A stretch of DNA of 64,000 bases from Naegleria lovaniensis (lineage: Eukaryota; Heterolobosea; Eutetramitea; Acrasida; Naegleriidae), in contig NW_025407824.1 in NCBI RefSeq assembly GCF_003324165.1, positions 124,001-188,000 of the forward strand, written 5' to 3'. The translations under genes and the position numbers were made by a program. Shown here piece by piece: positions 1-11,063 of this stretch. Every line of letters begins with the position of its first letter. Positions within the stretch are counted from its first letter, which is position 1. Under the pieces are notes generated by a model. The model saw only the letters and a list, made by a program, of their open reading frames with translations, searched no databases and was not told the origin of the DNA.

Positions 1-170
1 AAGAAATTCCGAAGCAATTCCGCGAGCCAGATCGTTTTATGAAAAGAATGAAGCAACATCGATGTTTTGGTTGAATCGGTTATTAATATTGGCTTGGATT
101 AATCTTAAGAGACTGACTCCCAATGATCTCGAAAATCCAAAATGGTCTTTCGATATTTGAAACACCGTTT

Positions 171-1778
171 TTACTTGTTAGATTTGAACAAACACAATTC
201 AAACATGGAAGCAAGAGTGAGTGGAATGGATACTGCCAATCGTTCCTTTCCATAATATTCAAAGATGGCCACCGAATGTGCGGCTCCAAACTCAACCACA
301 TGGTCAATGACCTCTTTGAAAGCACACACATTACTTGAATGATCATGATGGGATGAGTGAGGGTTCTCCTGAAGATTTTCCATCACTATGATGGGTTGGG
401 AAAAGTTACAATTGGACATCATGAAATCTTCACACCATTCAGCCATTCTCATGAAATTGCTCAAACAAATATAGTCTCTCAAGAGGAGAGTGCATTTGGA
501 GGCTAAGTCTTTCATGTCGTGTTGGTGAGCCATTTCCAATATGGCCAAAATGTTGTCTTGATGAATGAGCTCAGTATTGAAAATACCATAACAGTACTCT
601 ATAATACACCTCAGAGCTGATACGTCTGTGTTGGGTTGAGCATAAAACACTTGATTTCGAACATCTGTGAAGATTGAGCAATTACCAGAGTGGTTCAGTA
701 AGGATTCAAAGAATAAGCTATTGGAAGCAAGTATGGTTTTGTGAACCTGGATAAATTCCTTGCCATTCACACAAATAGCAAAGTCGTGGCCTGAGAGTGG
801 ATCTTCCAAGAGCAATTCTATAGCATTGGTGGGTATTACATGTTTGCGTTCCTTCCAAATTTCCATATCTGTTGGCTTTCTATTGTAAAATTGGAAAATG
901 TACTTTTCAATTCGTGGATTATAGTGAAGATCGAATTCTTGCTCGTACACATTACGCTTGATAAAACTGAGGCAATAATCTCGTACAAGTTTGAGAGGAG
1001 AGGAGTTTGTGTAAGGATGCAATAATGCGCAAGAAGGTTTCTGATCTTCCATCATTGCACTACCATCTTCCATTCGTTGGGTTGGCGATGAAATATTGGA
1101 AGCAATTCTTGAATTGGACAAAGTGACACTATTTACAGCATGATCCACCTTGCCAGTCGAGAAACATTGATCAATCTTAGCCAAATAACCATCGATCATT
1201 TCCAGAGTGGTTATCACATTTGAAACTCTGAGAGTGCTTTTCACATTTTCAAGAGCTTGCTGCTTAATTTCTACCAAATCACCATGAGCCTCCTGCAAAC
1301 ACAACAAGTACCGAAGCGAGGATTGCAAATCTCGATCGAACACAACGCTATGTCCATACACATAGCACACAATATTCTGCATGCATACTTGCTCGTCCAC
1401 ACTGAGTGACTTCACAAACTCTTGACACGACAAGACATGATACAGACCTGGAGTAAATAATCTCAAATAAGGCATGAATGCCATGATATTCGAGTCGGGA
1501 AGCAGTAAATCTCTTTCATTGAGCTTGATGTTTGGATAATGAAATTCTTTGCTTGGAGGATTTTCCACTTTCTGTGGTTGTTGTGAAAGTGCTGATGCAA
1601 TGGTTGGGGAAGAGTTTGGAGAGGATGAGTTTCGAGTGGTAGATGAATGATCCGAGTTGGCGATTGATGAGTGTGCTGATGAATGCAAACGTGGACTATT
1701 CACCAAGACCAGTGAAGGAACATTGGCCTTTTTTGCAACGGCTGAATGTCTAAGAGTGGAAGAGGAGGAGTTTTTCAT
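171..1778 (-). CDS. BTB/POZ domain protein
   Basis: About 535 aa. I place the start at the first ATG (1778), because the open frame upstream has only non-ATG starts. A Ser/Thr/Asn-rich N-terminus of about 90 residues is followed by a helical region. A BTB/POZ fold begins near residue 330, with the signature HDFAICVNGKEF...VHKTILASNSLFFESLL, where the conserved D and the VHK motif are visible. The C-terminal part continues the BTB helices (the CIIEYCYGIFNTELI segment) and ends in a possible BACK-like region. BTB proteins commonly act as dimeric scaffolds or Cullin-3 adaptors; that role is inferred from the family only. It is divergent from the cyclase-like gene at 2291. No introns are needed. 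Confidence 0.75.
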   Translation of the reverse strand: MKNSSSSTLRHSAVAKKANVPSLVLVNSPRLHSSAHSSIANSDHSSTTRNSSSPNSSPTIASALSQQPQKVENPPSKEFHYPNIKLNERDLLLPDSNIMAFMPYLRLFTPGLYHVLSCQEFVKSLSVDEQVCMQNIVCYVYGHSVVFDRDLQSSLRYLLCLQEAHGDLVEIKQQALENVKSTLRVSNVITTLEMIDGYLAKIDQCFSTGKVDHAVNSVTLSNSRIASNISSPTQRMEDGSAMMEDQKPSCALLHPYTNSSPLKLVRDYCLSFIKRNVYEQEFDLHYNPRIEKYIFQFYNRKPTDMEIWKERKHVIPTNAIELLLEDPLSGHDFAICVNGKEFIQVHKTILASNSLFFESLLNHSGNCSIFTDVRNQVFYAQPNTDVSALRCIIEYCYGIFNTELIHQDNILAILEMAHQHDMKDLASKCTLLLRDYICLSNFMRMAEWCEDFMMSNCNFSQPIIVMENLQENPHSSHHDHSSNVCAFKEVIDHVVEFGAAHSVAIFEYYGKERLAVSIPLTLASMFELCLFKSNK

Positions 1779-2290
1779 GTTGGATGAATACAATTTAGAA
1801 AACGTTAAGGCTGTATTAATTAACAATTTTGAATGATTAGTGCACTTTTTTTTCTAGCTGTTCTTGTTGTGCCTTAATGACCCATCCTTTTATTCATCCA
1901 GATCTGTTGAGATCTCCCTATGAGATACATCACATCAATTTTTGAGTGGAAGGTGAGCTCAACAATCACGTCGAGCAACCGATTTTTTAACCGCTATCTC
2001 AAAAAATATGGGTGTGATGATGGGATCTGTAATTCTGTAAAAATCGCTCGCCCATGTATTTCAATATTGTCTCTCCTTCCCGAAAGGTGAATAACGGACT
2101 TGGTTGGAATTTCTCAATCCATCGAACAAGGATAGATGGCCATTGATGGGGCTTCATTCCCACCAATGGATGTAGCCAAATAATTATTTGGAGGTTACGA
2201 AGAGAGAGATTGCAAAGGCATCAAAATTTTATTTTAAAAAAACACCTCGAGTAATTTCAAAGTTGCAAATTGAGAGAGAGCGCAAGAATA
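1779..2290. other. Divergent intergenic region (BTB gene / cyclase-like gene)
   Basis: About 510 bp between two divergent genes. I see no convincing ORF or RNA gene. It holds a TAACGG hexamer at 2092-2097, the Myb-type core also found upstream of the Polo-like kinase gene, and an A-rich run shortly before the ATG at 2291. It presumably contains both promoters. Confidence 0.4.
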
Positions 2291-4882
2291 ATGACACGAA
2301 TTATTCCAAGCAATGATGACAACCCCCAACGAGCTTCAACTGATGACCAGGAAGAAACATCATCTCTATTTGATGCTGACACCAAGTCTCAAGGAGAAGC
2401 CAAAGCTCAAAGAAGAAATCCATGTTTGGGATTTTTACTTTCCATTCGTCTGTTCCTCGTATTGTTGATTATGGGTCTGGTATTAGTAACGGCCATCTCC
2501 ATCTGGATTGCCTCCTATTTAATGAACCAACATGCGGCTGTTCAATCCACCAAAGTTCTCATCGACAACATCAATCAGAAAGTATCTATTTTCTTGGATG
2601 GCTATTTGAACGTGGCAAAGAGTGTTGCATTTACTCTCTCTGACGATTATCATCGCTTTGTAGTGAACACAGACCATTCCATTTTTACCTATCACTACAA
2701 TCGGTTAGTTCAAACGAGTGTGACCTTAATGAACTTGTGTTTTGGAGAGAATGGTATGAATGGAATTTATGCTCTCGATGCCAAATCATATGCTGTACAA
2801 AACTTCAACGAGTCTAAAGTTGTCATTGTTGCCGTGAATTTTACAGGAGCATCATTCACCAATAAGGTACTCATCAATATTCCATATGTTGTGAACAAGA
2901 CCGATTATTACATGGAATCTGTACGTATATTTTCAGTATACCCAAACGGAGGATTTGGCCAGCCTTAGTAAGTAATATTGACTTGTTTGAGGTTACTTTA
3001 CCCATGTTTTTCTAATTCTTCTTAATACTTGAATTCTTCTAGTAAGGTACTCTCAGGAGGAGCTCAATCAATGTTCTACTCTGCTCCTGTCTATGACAGA
3101 AGTTTATTTCCTTCCAAAAAAGTTCGAGTGGGTATCTCCAAGATTAACATTTCTCTCGGTGCCATTTCCCAATTCTTGTCCAATTTAAAGATTCTCAATC
3201 GTGGTTATATTATTTTAACCGAATATGAAAATGACATGGTTATTGGCTCAAATTTGGTTATTCCAGGAGTTGGAGTGGATCGAATTCCAGTTCGAAATGT
3301 CACAACTCGGCGTGCAGGAGAATTGATGAGTTCATTCCTTTCACTGAATGCTTCAGAAGATACCATCATTACCATGCAGGGAAAAGATGGAATTAACTAC
3401 ATGATATCTGCTTCATCTTACCGAATTGACAATCTGAGATGGAAAATGATTTTTGTCTTTGAGCAAGACGAAATTCTTGAAAGTGTCATTTTGAGTAGTT
3501 ATTCCGTTCTCGGTGTCACAATTGGAGTTACTGTCATTGGTTTGTTTATGAGCATTTTGATAGGATGGGCCATCACCAATCCACTGCAAGTTCTCCAAAA
3601 TGATTTTAGAAAAATTGAAGTCATGCAACTTGCTGATATCAAACCACATTCTTCAATCTTTACCGAAACAAAGAATATTTATTTAAGTATTACTGATACT
3701 GTCAATTGGTTAAGAGAGTTTAGAGCATTCTTACCAGAAAACATTCTTAATCAATTGGAAACACATCACGCATCTAATGAGAGTACTGAGAACAGCAACT
3801 CTAGAAAATCAGAGACTCCAGAAAGCAAACCACTTCAAGCTACAAACAACAACGAAGCTACTTCCAAAAATGATGGTCACAACCATAGTAGCGTCCCTAT
3901 GAGCGAATCAAAACAAAACCTATCAGCTAGTTCTTTTTCATCACGACAATCAGAATCAACTCGTCGTTCCGATCGAGCTGTGGCAAGAGATTTATTCAAG
4001 ATTGGTCTTTCAAACAAAGAATGCTGTATAATGTATATTAAGGTTTGCAACGTGACAGATAGGCTGTATGACAACCCGCACGATTTGAGTGGTTTAATCT
4101 CAAAATACTATGCTAGTTTAGCACAAATATGTAAAACCATGAAGGTCGATATTCACCCAAGAAGCTATGACGAGTTTGTCATTGTATTCAATGATAATGT
4201 CTATACTTTAGAGGCCGCCTTGAGAATTAGATCCTTGTTCTCATCGCTCAATGAGAGTCTCAAGAAGGAAGGTAAGGCCCGAGAGCAACTAGGTCTCAAT
4301 ATTGGAATATCGTACGGAAGTTGCTTACAAGGTAATATTGGTAACAAACAAACCAGATATTATTGCATGACTGGCTATAGTATGAAATGTTCTCGGGAAT
4401 TGTGTTATCTCAATCACGCTTGTGGAACTACCATTCTGGTAGACGAAAAAACATTTTCCAAGAATAAGGCTAATCAAAATTTCATTTTCAGACCAGCTGA
4501 GAGGTATTACTCTCTTGGTGACATGGAATCCAGTCCTCAATTTGTTTACGAGCTGATGAGAAAGAATGTGGTGCACGATGATGAGTGGCTGTATGAACTC
4601 GAGTCAAAAAAAGCCAACGAAAAGATCACTCGACTCTGTGCTCTGTATCCTTATCTGTTTTCATCAGATGCGACATCTGAAAAGCTGTCAGAGCTTGTTG
4701 AATGTGTGAGATCGTTGAAGGAATCAGCAACTCAAGGAGATGACAAACTACTGCGCCAGTTGGAGGAACTTGCGACCAAAAGAGCAAACCAAAATGAAGA
4801 CCTAACTCACTACAAAACTTGCATTGGCATATCCGCTACTCAAGATTGTGATGAATTAGATGGCAAGATTTTTACCTTGTAA
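2291..4882 (+). CDS. Two-TM receptor with degenerate nucleotidyl cyclase domain
   Basis: Two exons, 2291-2967 and 3043-4882. The 75-nt intron has donor GTAAGT and acceptor TTCTAG, and splicing restores a Tyr codon. The product is about 838 aa. I see a cytoplasmic N-terminus, TM1 (residues about 45-75), an extracellular sensor-like region to about 370, and TM2 (about 375-405). A HAMP-like stretch and a Ser/Asn-rich linker follow, then a class III cyclase homology domain (about 550-715). The fold is recognisable from the LNIGISYGSCLQGNIGN strand and the RYYCMTGYSMKCSREL region. The position of the first metal-binding Asp reads Lys (MYIKVCNVT), and the transition-state Asn position also reads Lys (GYSMKCSR). 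The second Asp (SYDEFVIVF) is kept. It therefore looks like a catalytically impaired receptor cyclase homologue, or a subunit needing a partner. Confidence 0.75.
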
Positions 4883-4931
4883 ATAAAATTACCAAGTATT
4901 TGTGGAGAATTCATTCTTTTAACGCATTGCC

Positions 4932-6655
4932 TTACATCACACGACAAACATTAAAAGTTGACCACGTTGTGCCCTCATGTACAAGAGGAATTTTCTCAGA
5001 GGCTCTTTTAAGTTGTAAAACTCGTTCAGTGACATAGACATCTATGGTGCTGATTTGTTTCTGTATGTCTTGTTTTTCTATATCAAATTTATGCTTCAAG
5101 AACTCTTTTTTGGATTGTAAGATCATTACTCTCACAAACCATGCTGCAAGTAAGGTAGCTCCAAGCATTAATAAATAATGGACTGGATATACGTCATCAT
5201 AAAGTTGAAACCAAAATATTTTCCAGCTAAATAATGAAAATGCTGCAACGACCAAGCATTTAGAGACTTCTCGAAGCCTAAAAAACCAACAAAGACAGGT
5301 AGCTCCAATAATGAAAAAATAATAGCTGAGAGAAAGGCGATCGATCATTCGAAACCAATATAAACCTAAGCTTAACAGCGAAAATGTTCCAACTATAACG
5401 TATTTTGTCAAATCTGTAAACTCTACATAAAGAATCATAGATCCAAACAATGTAGCTACGATATGTATTATATATCCAATATAGAACATGATACTTCTTG
5501 AATAGGGAATAGAAATGAGCATGATAATGGCAAGCACAAAAATAATAATCTTCTCAGTACTACTTTCAGTTTTAAGGGTATGTTCTTGTTGAACCTCCAG
5601 TATACGAAGTCTATTAAGAGGTACTGTTTTTTCTGCAGCTCCTTTTTGAATAATGCTCTTGATGTTGTAATCGACTAATCCTTTACAATAGCCATAAATT
5701 ATTTGTAAATCCTCTAGATCTGTATTCGTACGTTGTAATTGACATGGTTCATATTTCCTTTGTAGTAATTTTTAATTCTTCTCCTCTCCATTTCCACTCT
5801 CCACAGATATGGGCTTCGAAATGACTTGTAACCCGCTTGACATGTTCTTGAAAGCTGAATAATGTCAAAAACATCATCAATATACATATAAATACACAAG
5901 AATATTTCTGGAATCCATAATGTGGAATTGGTAACATGTTCATCCCACACTCTGAGAGAATGTAATGATTCCAATGTTTGATCCACAGTCGGAATCATTT
6001 CAGAAATTACTGTTATTGATTCTTGAATTGTATTCTCCGTTGAAGATTGATCGTTATTATTTACAAGATCTTTCTGACCATCTAATTCACCATCTGGAAT
6101 GTAATTTAATTGAATTTCATTTGCTTCTTCAGTAACAGCATCACTCCGAGGCGCGATCATTTTCATCACGTGATTACTATTGAAAAAATGATCGTTAGCT
6201 GCACACTTGTTAAAATCCTCTCCGTGGTCCCGCTGATCTGCTCCATTGAAATTTGTTTGATCCTCCTCATCCCGTAACACCTCACTCATTGAATCGGTTG
6301 ATGCAACAATAACACCATGACTTGTCTCAATACCGTGAAGCACCATTTTTTTGTTTCTAATTGAAGTTTCCAATCCAACAGCATCTCCGATCCCTCCAAT
6401 ATGACATGGATCAAAACATTTGAATTTAACCAATGATTTATTGAGGTCAAATAATAATGACAATATTGTTGTTAAGAAATTTACATGAATTGAATTTTTT
6501 TTTTCATTAAGCAACGGATTCAAAAGCGATACCAAGAAAAACACAAAGGGAGATACCATCTCTTGAAAACTAGCAACAACCACACGAACAGAAGGATTGG
6601 ATTCACAAAGCATACAAGAGTACAACCAATCTTTGATGACATAAAAAAAAAACAT
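4932..6655 (-). CDS. F-box protein with C-terminal multi-pass membrane region (frame break)
   Basis: Two overlapping minus-strand frames make one protein of about 574 aa if a single base is added at the T5 run 5769-5773. The junction then reads ERRRIKKLLQRKYEPCQLQR and continues for about 80 sensible residues before the first membrane helix. The N-terminal third is mostly hydrophobic-helical. An acidic, low-complexity middle follows, then an F-box-like motif near residues 245-280 (WIPEIFLCIYMYIDDVFDII, then LSRTC and YLWR). The C-terminal half has about five or six TM helices and a charged, coiled-coil-like tail. An F-box joined to a multi-pass membrane domain is unusual. The N-terminus is uncertain: the ATG at 6655 overlaps the ATG of the divergent EF-hand gene in a shared CATG, and a start at 6613 is possible. 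Substrates are unknown. Confidence 0.5.
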
Positions 6656-7518
6656 GACTCTCCCTCTCCATGAATTTATTTTGAACGCTGACAGATTTCG
6701 ATTGGAAAAGTTGAAAGGACAATTGAAACTCTCGCATCTCCCCTCACTCTCCAATGATTCACTTGACAAGAACACGTATATCGATGTCTATGAAGATTTC
6801 ATGACAGGTTCCTCAGTCCAATCTGTTCCACCATTATTGAAACGACGCTTTGGAGAATACTCGCTGAATGCAGATGAAAGTGCATTGTGGGGTATTTGGA
6901 GAGTAGTTTCAGAAATTTCATATATGGACATGGAAGAGTTGAAGGGCATGTTAAATTTATTCAAAAAACTCAACAGTGATCATACAGTGAATGGTTTATT
7001 GGACAAGTTGAAATTTTGTGCTCGTTGGGAGAATTGGGAGTTTCAAAATTTGTTCAGGAACAAATATTTCGTGTGTTTGATCGAGATGGAGACGGCATGA
7101 TTGATTTCAAAGAATATTGTATGGGCGTGGCAGTGATTTTGAATGGTAAATTTGAAGAGAAGGTGAAAATGGTTTTCAAAATTTTGGATTTTGATAAGAA
7201 TTCGAAAGTGGATCGAGAGGAGCTGGCTCGAGTGTATCGAGTGGTGTTTTCATCGACGAGAAAGTGTAATTTGGTTGGAAATGGAATTCATCGAATGAAT
7301 GAAAAAGAATGTAAGTTTACATTGGTTACTTTTTGACCTTTCAAACTTTTCAATTGAATTGCATTCACATAGTGGAAGCTAAAGTTGAGGCAACCATGAG
7401 AGTCTGTGATTTGAATAATGATGGTTTTATCGATTTTTATGAATTTCGAACTCAATTTCAACAATCTCCACACATGAATCGAGTGTTCAATTTTATCTTT
7501 TCCAATCCATTGTTGTAA
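6654..7518 (+). CDS. EF-hand calcium-binding protein (frame break plus one intron)
   Basis: The start ATG follows a run of A residues. The frame breaks near 7014-7017 (TTTT). One extra T gives KLKFLCSLGELGVSK, which leads directly into the first EF-hand, so a missing base is likelier than an intron. A 62-nt intron (7311-7372, GTAAGT...CATAG) rejoins the last exon, for about 267 aa in all. Three EF-hand loops are visible: DRDGDGMIDFKE, DFDKNSKVDREE and DLNNDGFIDFYE. The first and third have the canonical D-x-D/N-x-D-G pattern. The second lacks the Gly and is probably weak. The order and spacing resemble calcineurin B/NCS-like sensors, with an N-terminal extension of about 120 residues in place of a first EF-hand. 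Confidence 0.7.
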
Positions 7519-7696
7519 TAATGTTGTGATTTTTTTCTCTACAAACGAATATAAATAATTTGATATATTTATTTATACAAATTATATTGTGTGTTACGTG
7601 TTGTTGTATGGTTGTCAAGAGAGCGCCTCACAATGGACGACCAATTTAATGGCGTTCAAACGAAGGCGAGTATAATCCTTTTCTTGGGTTGACCAA

Positions 7697-9685
7697 TTAA
7701 CTATCATTCATCATTTCTTTGAGAAGATCCTTAGTATGTGCAATGTATGTTTGGAATTCTGGAGACGAGACGGAATCTTCATGAACATATTCCTTTTGTC
7801 CCTTCTTGTTCGTGTATACCACAATATGTGAGTTATTCGACAGCATTATTTCTGCCTTGTCATTGAATTTCACTTGAATAACAGTATTGCTCAACCTGTA
7901 TGATGATGCAATGCTTGACTTGTGGTATCGCTTCACGTACACACTTTGATCCTCTCCAGTTAATTCAAAAAGTTCTGGTCGATTTTCTTGTTTCATGGCA
8001 GAGTCCAAACTACCCTTAAAGTACTTGATAAGAGTGACCTTCTTTTTAATCTCATCTGGATATGATGTCAACGAGTAGACAAAGTGTTCGTCAGAAGATT
8101 GAATATCGTCACGGTTATAGGCATAGTAATCGAGTCGAGTCTTGTCATGAGAAAGGACCATTTTCGAATAGTCATTGAAGAATGCTCCAGTAGCACCATT
8201 ACTTAACCTGTAGCACAATCCGTAATCTGGAAAGTCGAGAGAGAAGAGCACCTTGGTTCTTGGAACTGGAGATCGTGTGGAACTGGATCGAACCGATCTG
8301 AGTTTGGGTGACACTGATGGAGACAACTCTTTCAAATCTTTACGAGCTGATGGTTGTGTAGGTGACAGTTTGGTGGATTGAGGGCGAATATTTTCTTGAT
8401 TCTCGTCTTGTCTTCGTCGTGTTGGAAGGACCTTCTTGAAGAGCTTATCAAGCACGCCTGGATCTTTACGAGCACTGTTCAGAGTATTGGGGTCAATGGC
8501 CTTCAAGGGTTCTCTCACTACAGGTGGTTGTGGAGTGGTCACAGCGGCCATGGCCTTCTTGGCCTCTTCTTGCTTCTTTTTAAGCAATTCCTCTCGCTCC
8601 TTTTGGAGAGCCTCCAAATTCTTTTTCACATCCACTCTGCAATGAGTCTCTGCATATTTCATTAAGGAGGTAGGACAGGCGGTTGACTTCATGGTTTTGA
8701 AAAAGTCATCAGCAAGTGCCTCATCAATGGTAGGTCTTGCTTTTGGATCATTGTTCAGCATCTTCTTAATGAACTTCTTGGCATTGTCAGAAATAGTGAC
8801 ATTGGGAGGGAAAGAGTATTTTCCTTCTTGAATTCTCCTGTAGGTAGTCTTGACGTCCTCAGTTTCGAATGGAGGTGTACCAATTAAGAGCGTATACAGA
8901 ATGACTCCACAAGACCAAATGTCCACTTCATAACTGTGACCCTTGTTCTGTAAAATTTCTGGAGCAATGTAATTGGGAGTTCCACATATTGTGGATTTTC
9001 GCTCATTGTTGTGAACCTCTGTGGCAAGACCAAAGTCTCCAATCTTGACTCTCATGTACTTGTCGAGGAATATATTTCCCAATTTCAAATCTCGATGAAT
9101 CACTCTGCAGGTATGCATGTACTTGACAGCCATCAAAATTTGAAAGAATATATATTGAGCTTCTGGTTCATACAGTCTCTTCTTTCGATCCATCATCTCC
9201 AACAGTGACTTGCAATGGCACATCTCCAAAAGAATGTATGCATTGTTGTTGTCTTCGAAAAACTTTTCAAATCCAACCACGTATTTGTGAGACATCTTTT
9301 TATGAATCTTAATTTCACTGAGAAGCTTATCCTTGTTTTTTTCTTTCATAAGAGTTGCTTTTGGAATGATCTTAGCAGCCAGGCTTACTCCTGTCGAGCA
9401 ATCAGTGACTTCATAACACTTGGCAAAGCCTCCTTCACCAAGTAATTCTCCTTGCTTGTAAGAAGAGACAATGCTTTTCATTCCTCCCTTGTCCGCATAC
9501 TCGACAATCATGTTCGAGAGAGGTGTTTTTGATTTGCCAGAAGTGATGGTCATGGTTGGATGGGAAGAGATGACTCCAGTGGCGGCCGTTGTTGTAATTC
9601 TCTTTGGTGCTGTTGAGACTGTTGAGACAGGCCTCGAGAGGGGAAGTACATTTCCAAAACCTCTTGGATTTCGAAGGTTGTTCAT
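7697..9685 (-). CDS. PLK: Polo-like kinase (PLK1-type)
   Basis: Single exon, 662 aa. The kinase domain covers about residues 77-332: glycine loop GEGGFAKC (83-90), catalytic Lys105, HRD at 197-199, DFG at 217-219, and the activation loop KSTICGTPNYIAPE. Thr232 there matches the activating Thr of animal PLK1. A Lys/Gln- and Ser/Pro-rich linker follows, then two polo boxes, starting near YGLCYRLSNGATGAFFNDYS and SSYRLSNTVIQVKFNDKAEI. Two polo boxes place it with PLK1/Plo1/Cdc5 rather than PLK4. The family drives mitotic entry, spindle pole or basal body maturation and cytokinesis. Its 1.4-kb upstream region has a cluster of YAACGG motifs, consistent with cell-cycle regulation (inference). Confidence 0.95.
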   Translation of the reverse strand: MNNLRNPRGFGNVLPLSRPVSTVSTAPKRITTTAATGVISSHPTMTITSGKSKTPLSNMIVEYADKGGMKSIVSSYKQGELLGEGGFAKCYEVTDCSTGVSLAAKIIPKATLMKEKNKDKLLSEIKIHKKMSHKYVVGFEKFFEDNNNAYILLEMCHCKSLLEMMDRKKRLYEPEAQYIFFQILMAVKYMHTCRVIHRDLKLGNIFLDKYMRVKIGDFGLATEVHNNERKSTICGTPNYIAPEILQNKGHSYEVDIWSCGVILYTLLIGTPPFETEDVKTTYRRIQEGKYSFPPNVTISDNAKKFIKKMLNNDPKARPTIDEALADDFFKTMKSTACPTSLMKYAETHCRVDVKKNLEALQKEREELLKKKQEEAKKAMAAVTTPQPPVVREPLKAIDPNTLNSARKDPGVLDKLFKKVLPTRRRQDENQENIRPQSTKLSPTQPSARKDLKELSPSVSPKLRSVRSSSTRSPVPRTKVLFSLDFPDYGLCYRLSNGATGAFFNDYSKMVLSHDKTRLDYYAYNRDDIQSSDEHFVYSLTSYPDEIKKKVTLIKYFKGSLDSAMKQENRPELFELTGEDQSVYVKRYHKSSIASSYRLSNTVIQVKFNDKAEIMLSNNSHIVVYTNKKGQKEYVHEDSVSSPEFQTYIAHTKDLLKEMMNDS

Positions 9686-11063
9686 GTAGATAGGATGTAT
9701 TTATATTGAGAGAAAGCAGCTTAGTTGCAACAAGGCAATAGAGAAGATGTTGCTATAGGAATTTTGGTTGTTGTTGTTGTTGCTTTTGGGTATACTTGTT
9801 GTGGTAAGAGTTCGTTCCAATATATATGAATATGAGAATCCGACGCTACAGTATGATGATGATCGTGTTGTTGTTGTTGTTGTAGATGGGAATGGTTGTT
9901 GTTGATGATGAAGAGAAAAGCTTGTTAAGGACAGTTATCGCTTCTCTCTCTCAAAGGTCAGTCTGTTGGTGGTTCTCGCAAATAGCCAAAATCGTTACGA
10001 ACAACAAGTCGTAAATGCGTAAAATTGATGCTGCAAGGTGTTGAGGTTTTTCTTTCGATTGTTTTCAAAAAATAAGCTTGTTAACGGATAGGAATTTGAG
10101 GTTTGTAGACAATTTGGCGGGAGAGAATTTTAACGGACGAGATTCATTCCTCCCAATGAAAAAGTGTAACGGACATCATTGAGGTAGCAAGAAGAGTCTC
10201 GAATGATTGCATTCTCGTCGAAATAACTCTGTTCTTGGGATCGTAAAGAAATGAGCTGAACACTTTTTAAAGCAACAATGGTTTGAAGGATCCCATTCTT
10301 CTCTCTCTATCACAGTCTTGACAAATCAGAACAAATCAAGATTCAGAAAATACTACCTGCCCTGACGTGCAGATTCAGAGCTGGAACAGGAGGTCAATTG
10401 CTGAACTCTGGGAACCGTTGAAAACTCACATCGCTGCCGTTGAAAAAAAGAAGCACTGGTGATGAGCTCGTTCGAATGGTGAAATGCTCTCGTGTCTGCT
10501 GTTGAGGCTGCAAATTACACTTTTGGAGACACTTCTGCATAAGCGATTGTTTTTGTATTTCGTTAAGGTTGTATAAGAGTCAGCACTCCAACATTCGGGA
10601 GGAACTCTTTACACCGAACTCTCAAAAAGCAGTTCAAAGTGCAGTAAATGGCCGTTGACATTTCTTCACAATCAACCACCTACGGTAGGCACCTCAATTT
10701 TGAAACAAGCATTCTTGCCTGTGAGAGTATTCTTACCATAGGTATGTATTTTCTCATCATTGAATGTCATCCACTAGATATTTCGGACCTGAGTGTATGA
10801 ATCCACACCAGAAAAAATTTTTTCTGCCAAGCGGTTTTTTTTCGTTGTAAACTACACCAGGGGCGATTTTTGATTGGACAACTAAAAATAATGCTAGTCT
10901 ATTTCAGGATGCTGCAATTCTTCAGCAATTTTTTTAAAAAAAACGTTGAGTTTTCCCTCCCTGCCCGATTACGCTATCATCGCCGTCGTTGTGCCAGCCG
11001 ATTTTCTCCACGAACCGTTAAAAGTATTGTACTCCGCCTCGGTCGTCATCATTCTCAGAAACA
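9686..11063. other. Long divergent intergenic region, Polo-like kinase / PB1 gene
   Basis: About 1.4 kb without a convincing gene. It contains two short GTT-rich runs (around 9768-9782 and 9868-9890), a T/A-rich stretch near 10810-10950, and seven YAACGG hexamers on either strand. No tRNA-like A/B box pair was found by eye. Confidence 0.4.
10082..10173. promoter_or_regulatory. Cluster of TAACGGA (Myb/MSA-like) motifs
   Basis: Three copies of TAACGGA lie at 10082-10088, 10131-10137 and 10167-10173, about 400-490 bp upstream of the Polo-like kinase start. Further YAACGG cores on the other strand are at 10415-10420, 10437-10442, 10652-10657 and 11015-11020. AACGG is the core of the plant mitosis-specific activator element bound by three-repeat Myb proteins. 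Use of the same code in this organism is inference. Confidence 0.4.

Noticed and set aside
83-346. Small ORFs on both strands at the left edge
   Set aside because: They overlap the 3' end of the BTB gene in other frames, lack good starts and show no family.
7014-7056. A 39-nt intron (GTGCTC...TTCAG) in the EF-hand gene
   Set aside because: It would delete the conserved segment leading into the first EF-hand; a missing T gives a better protein.
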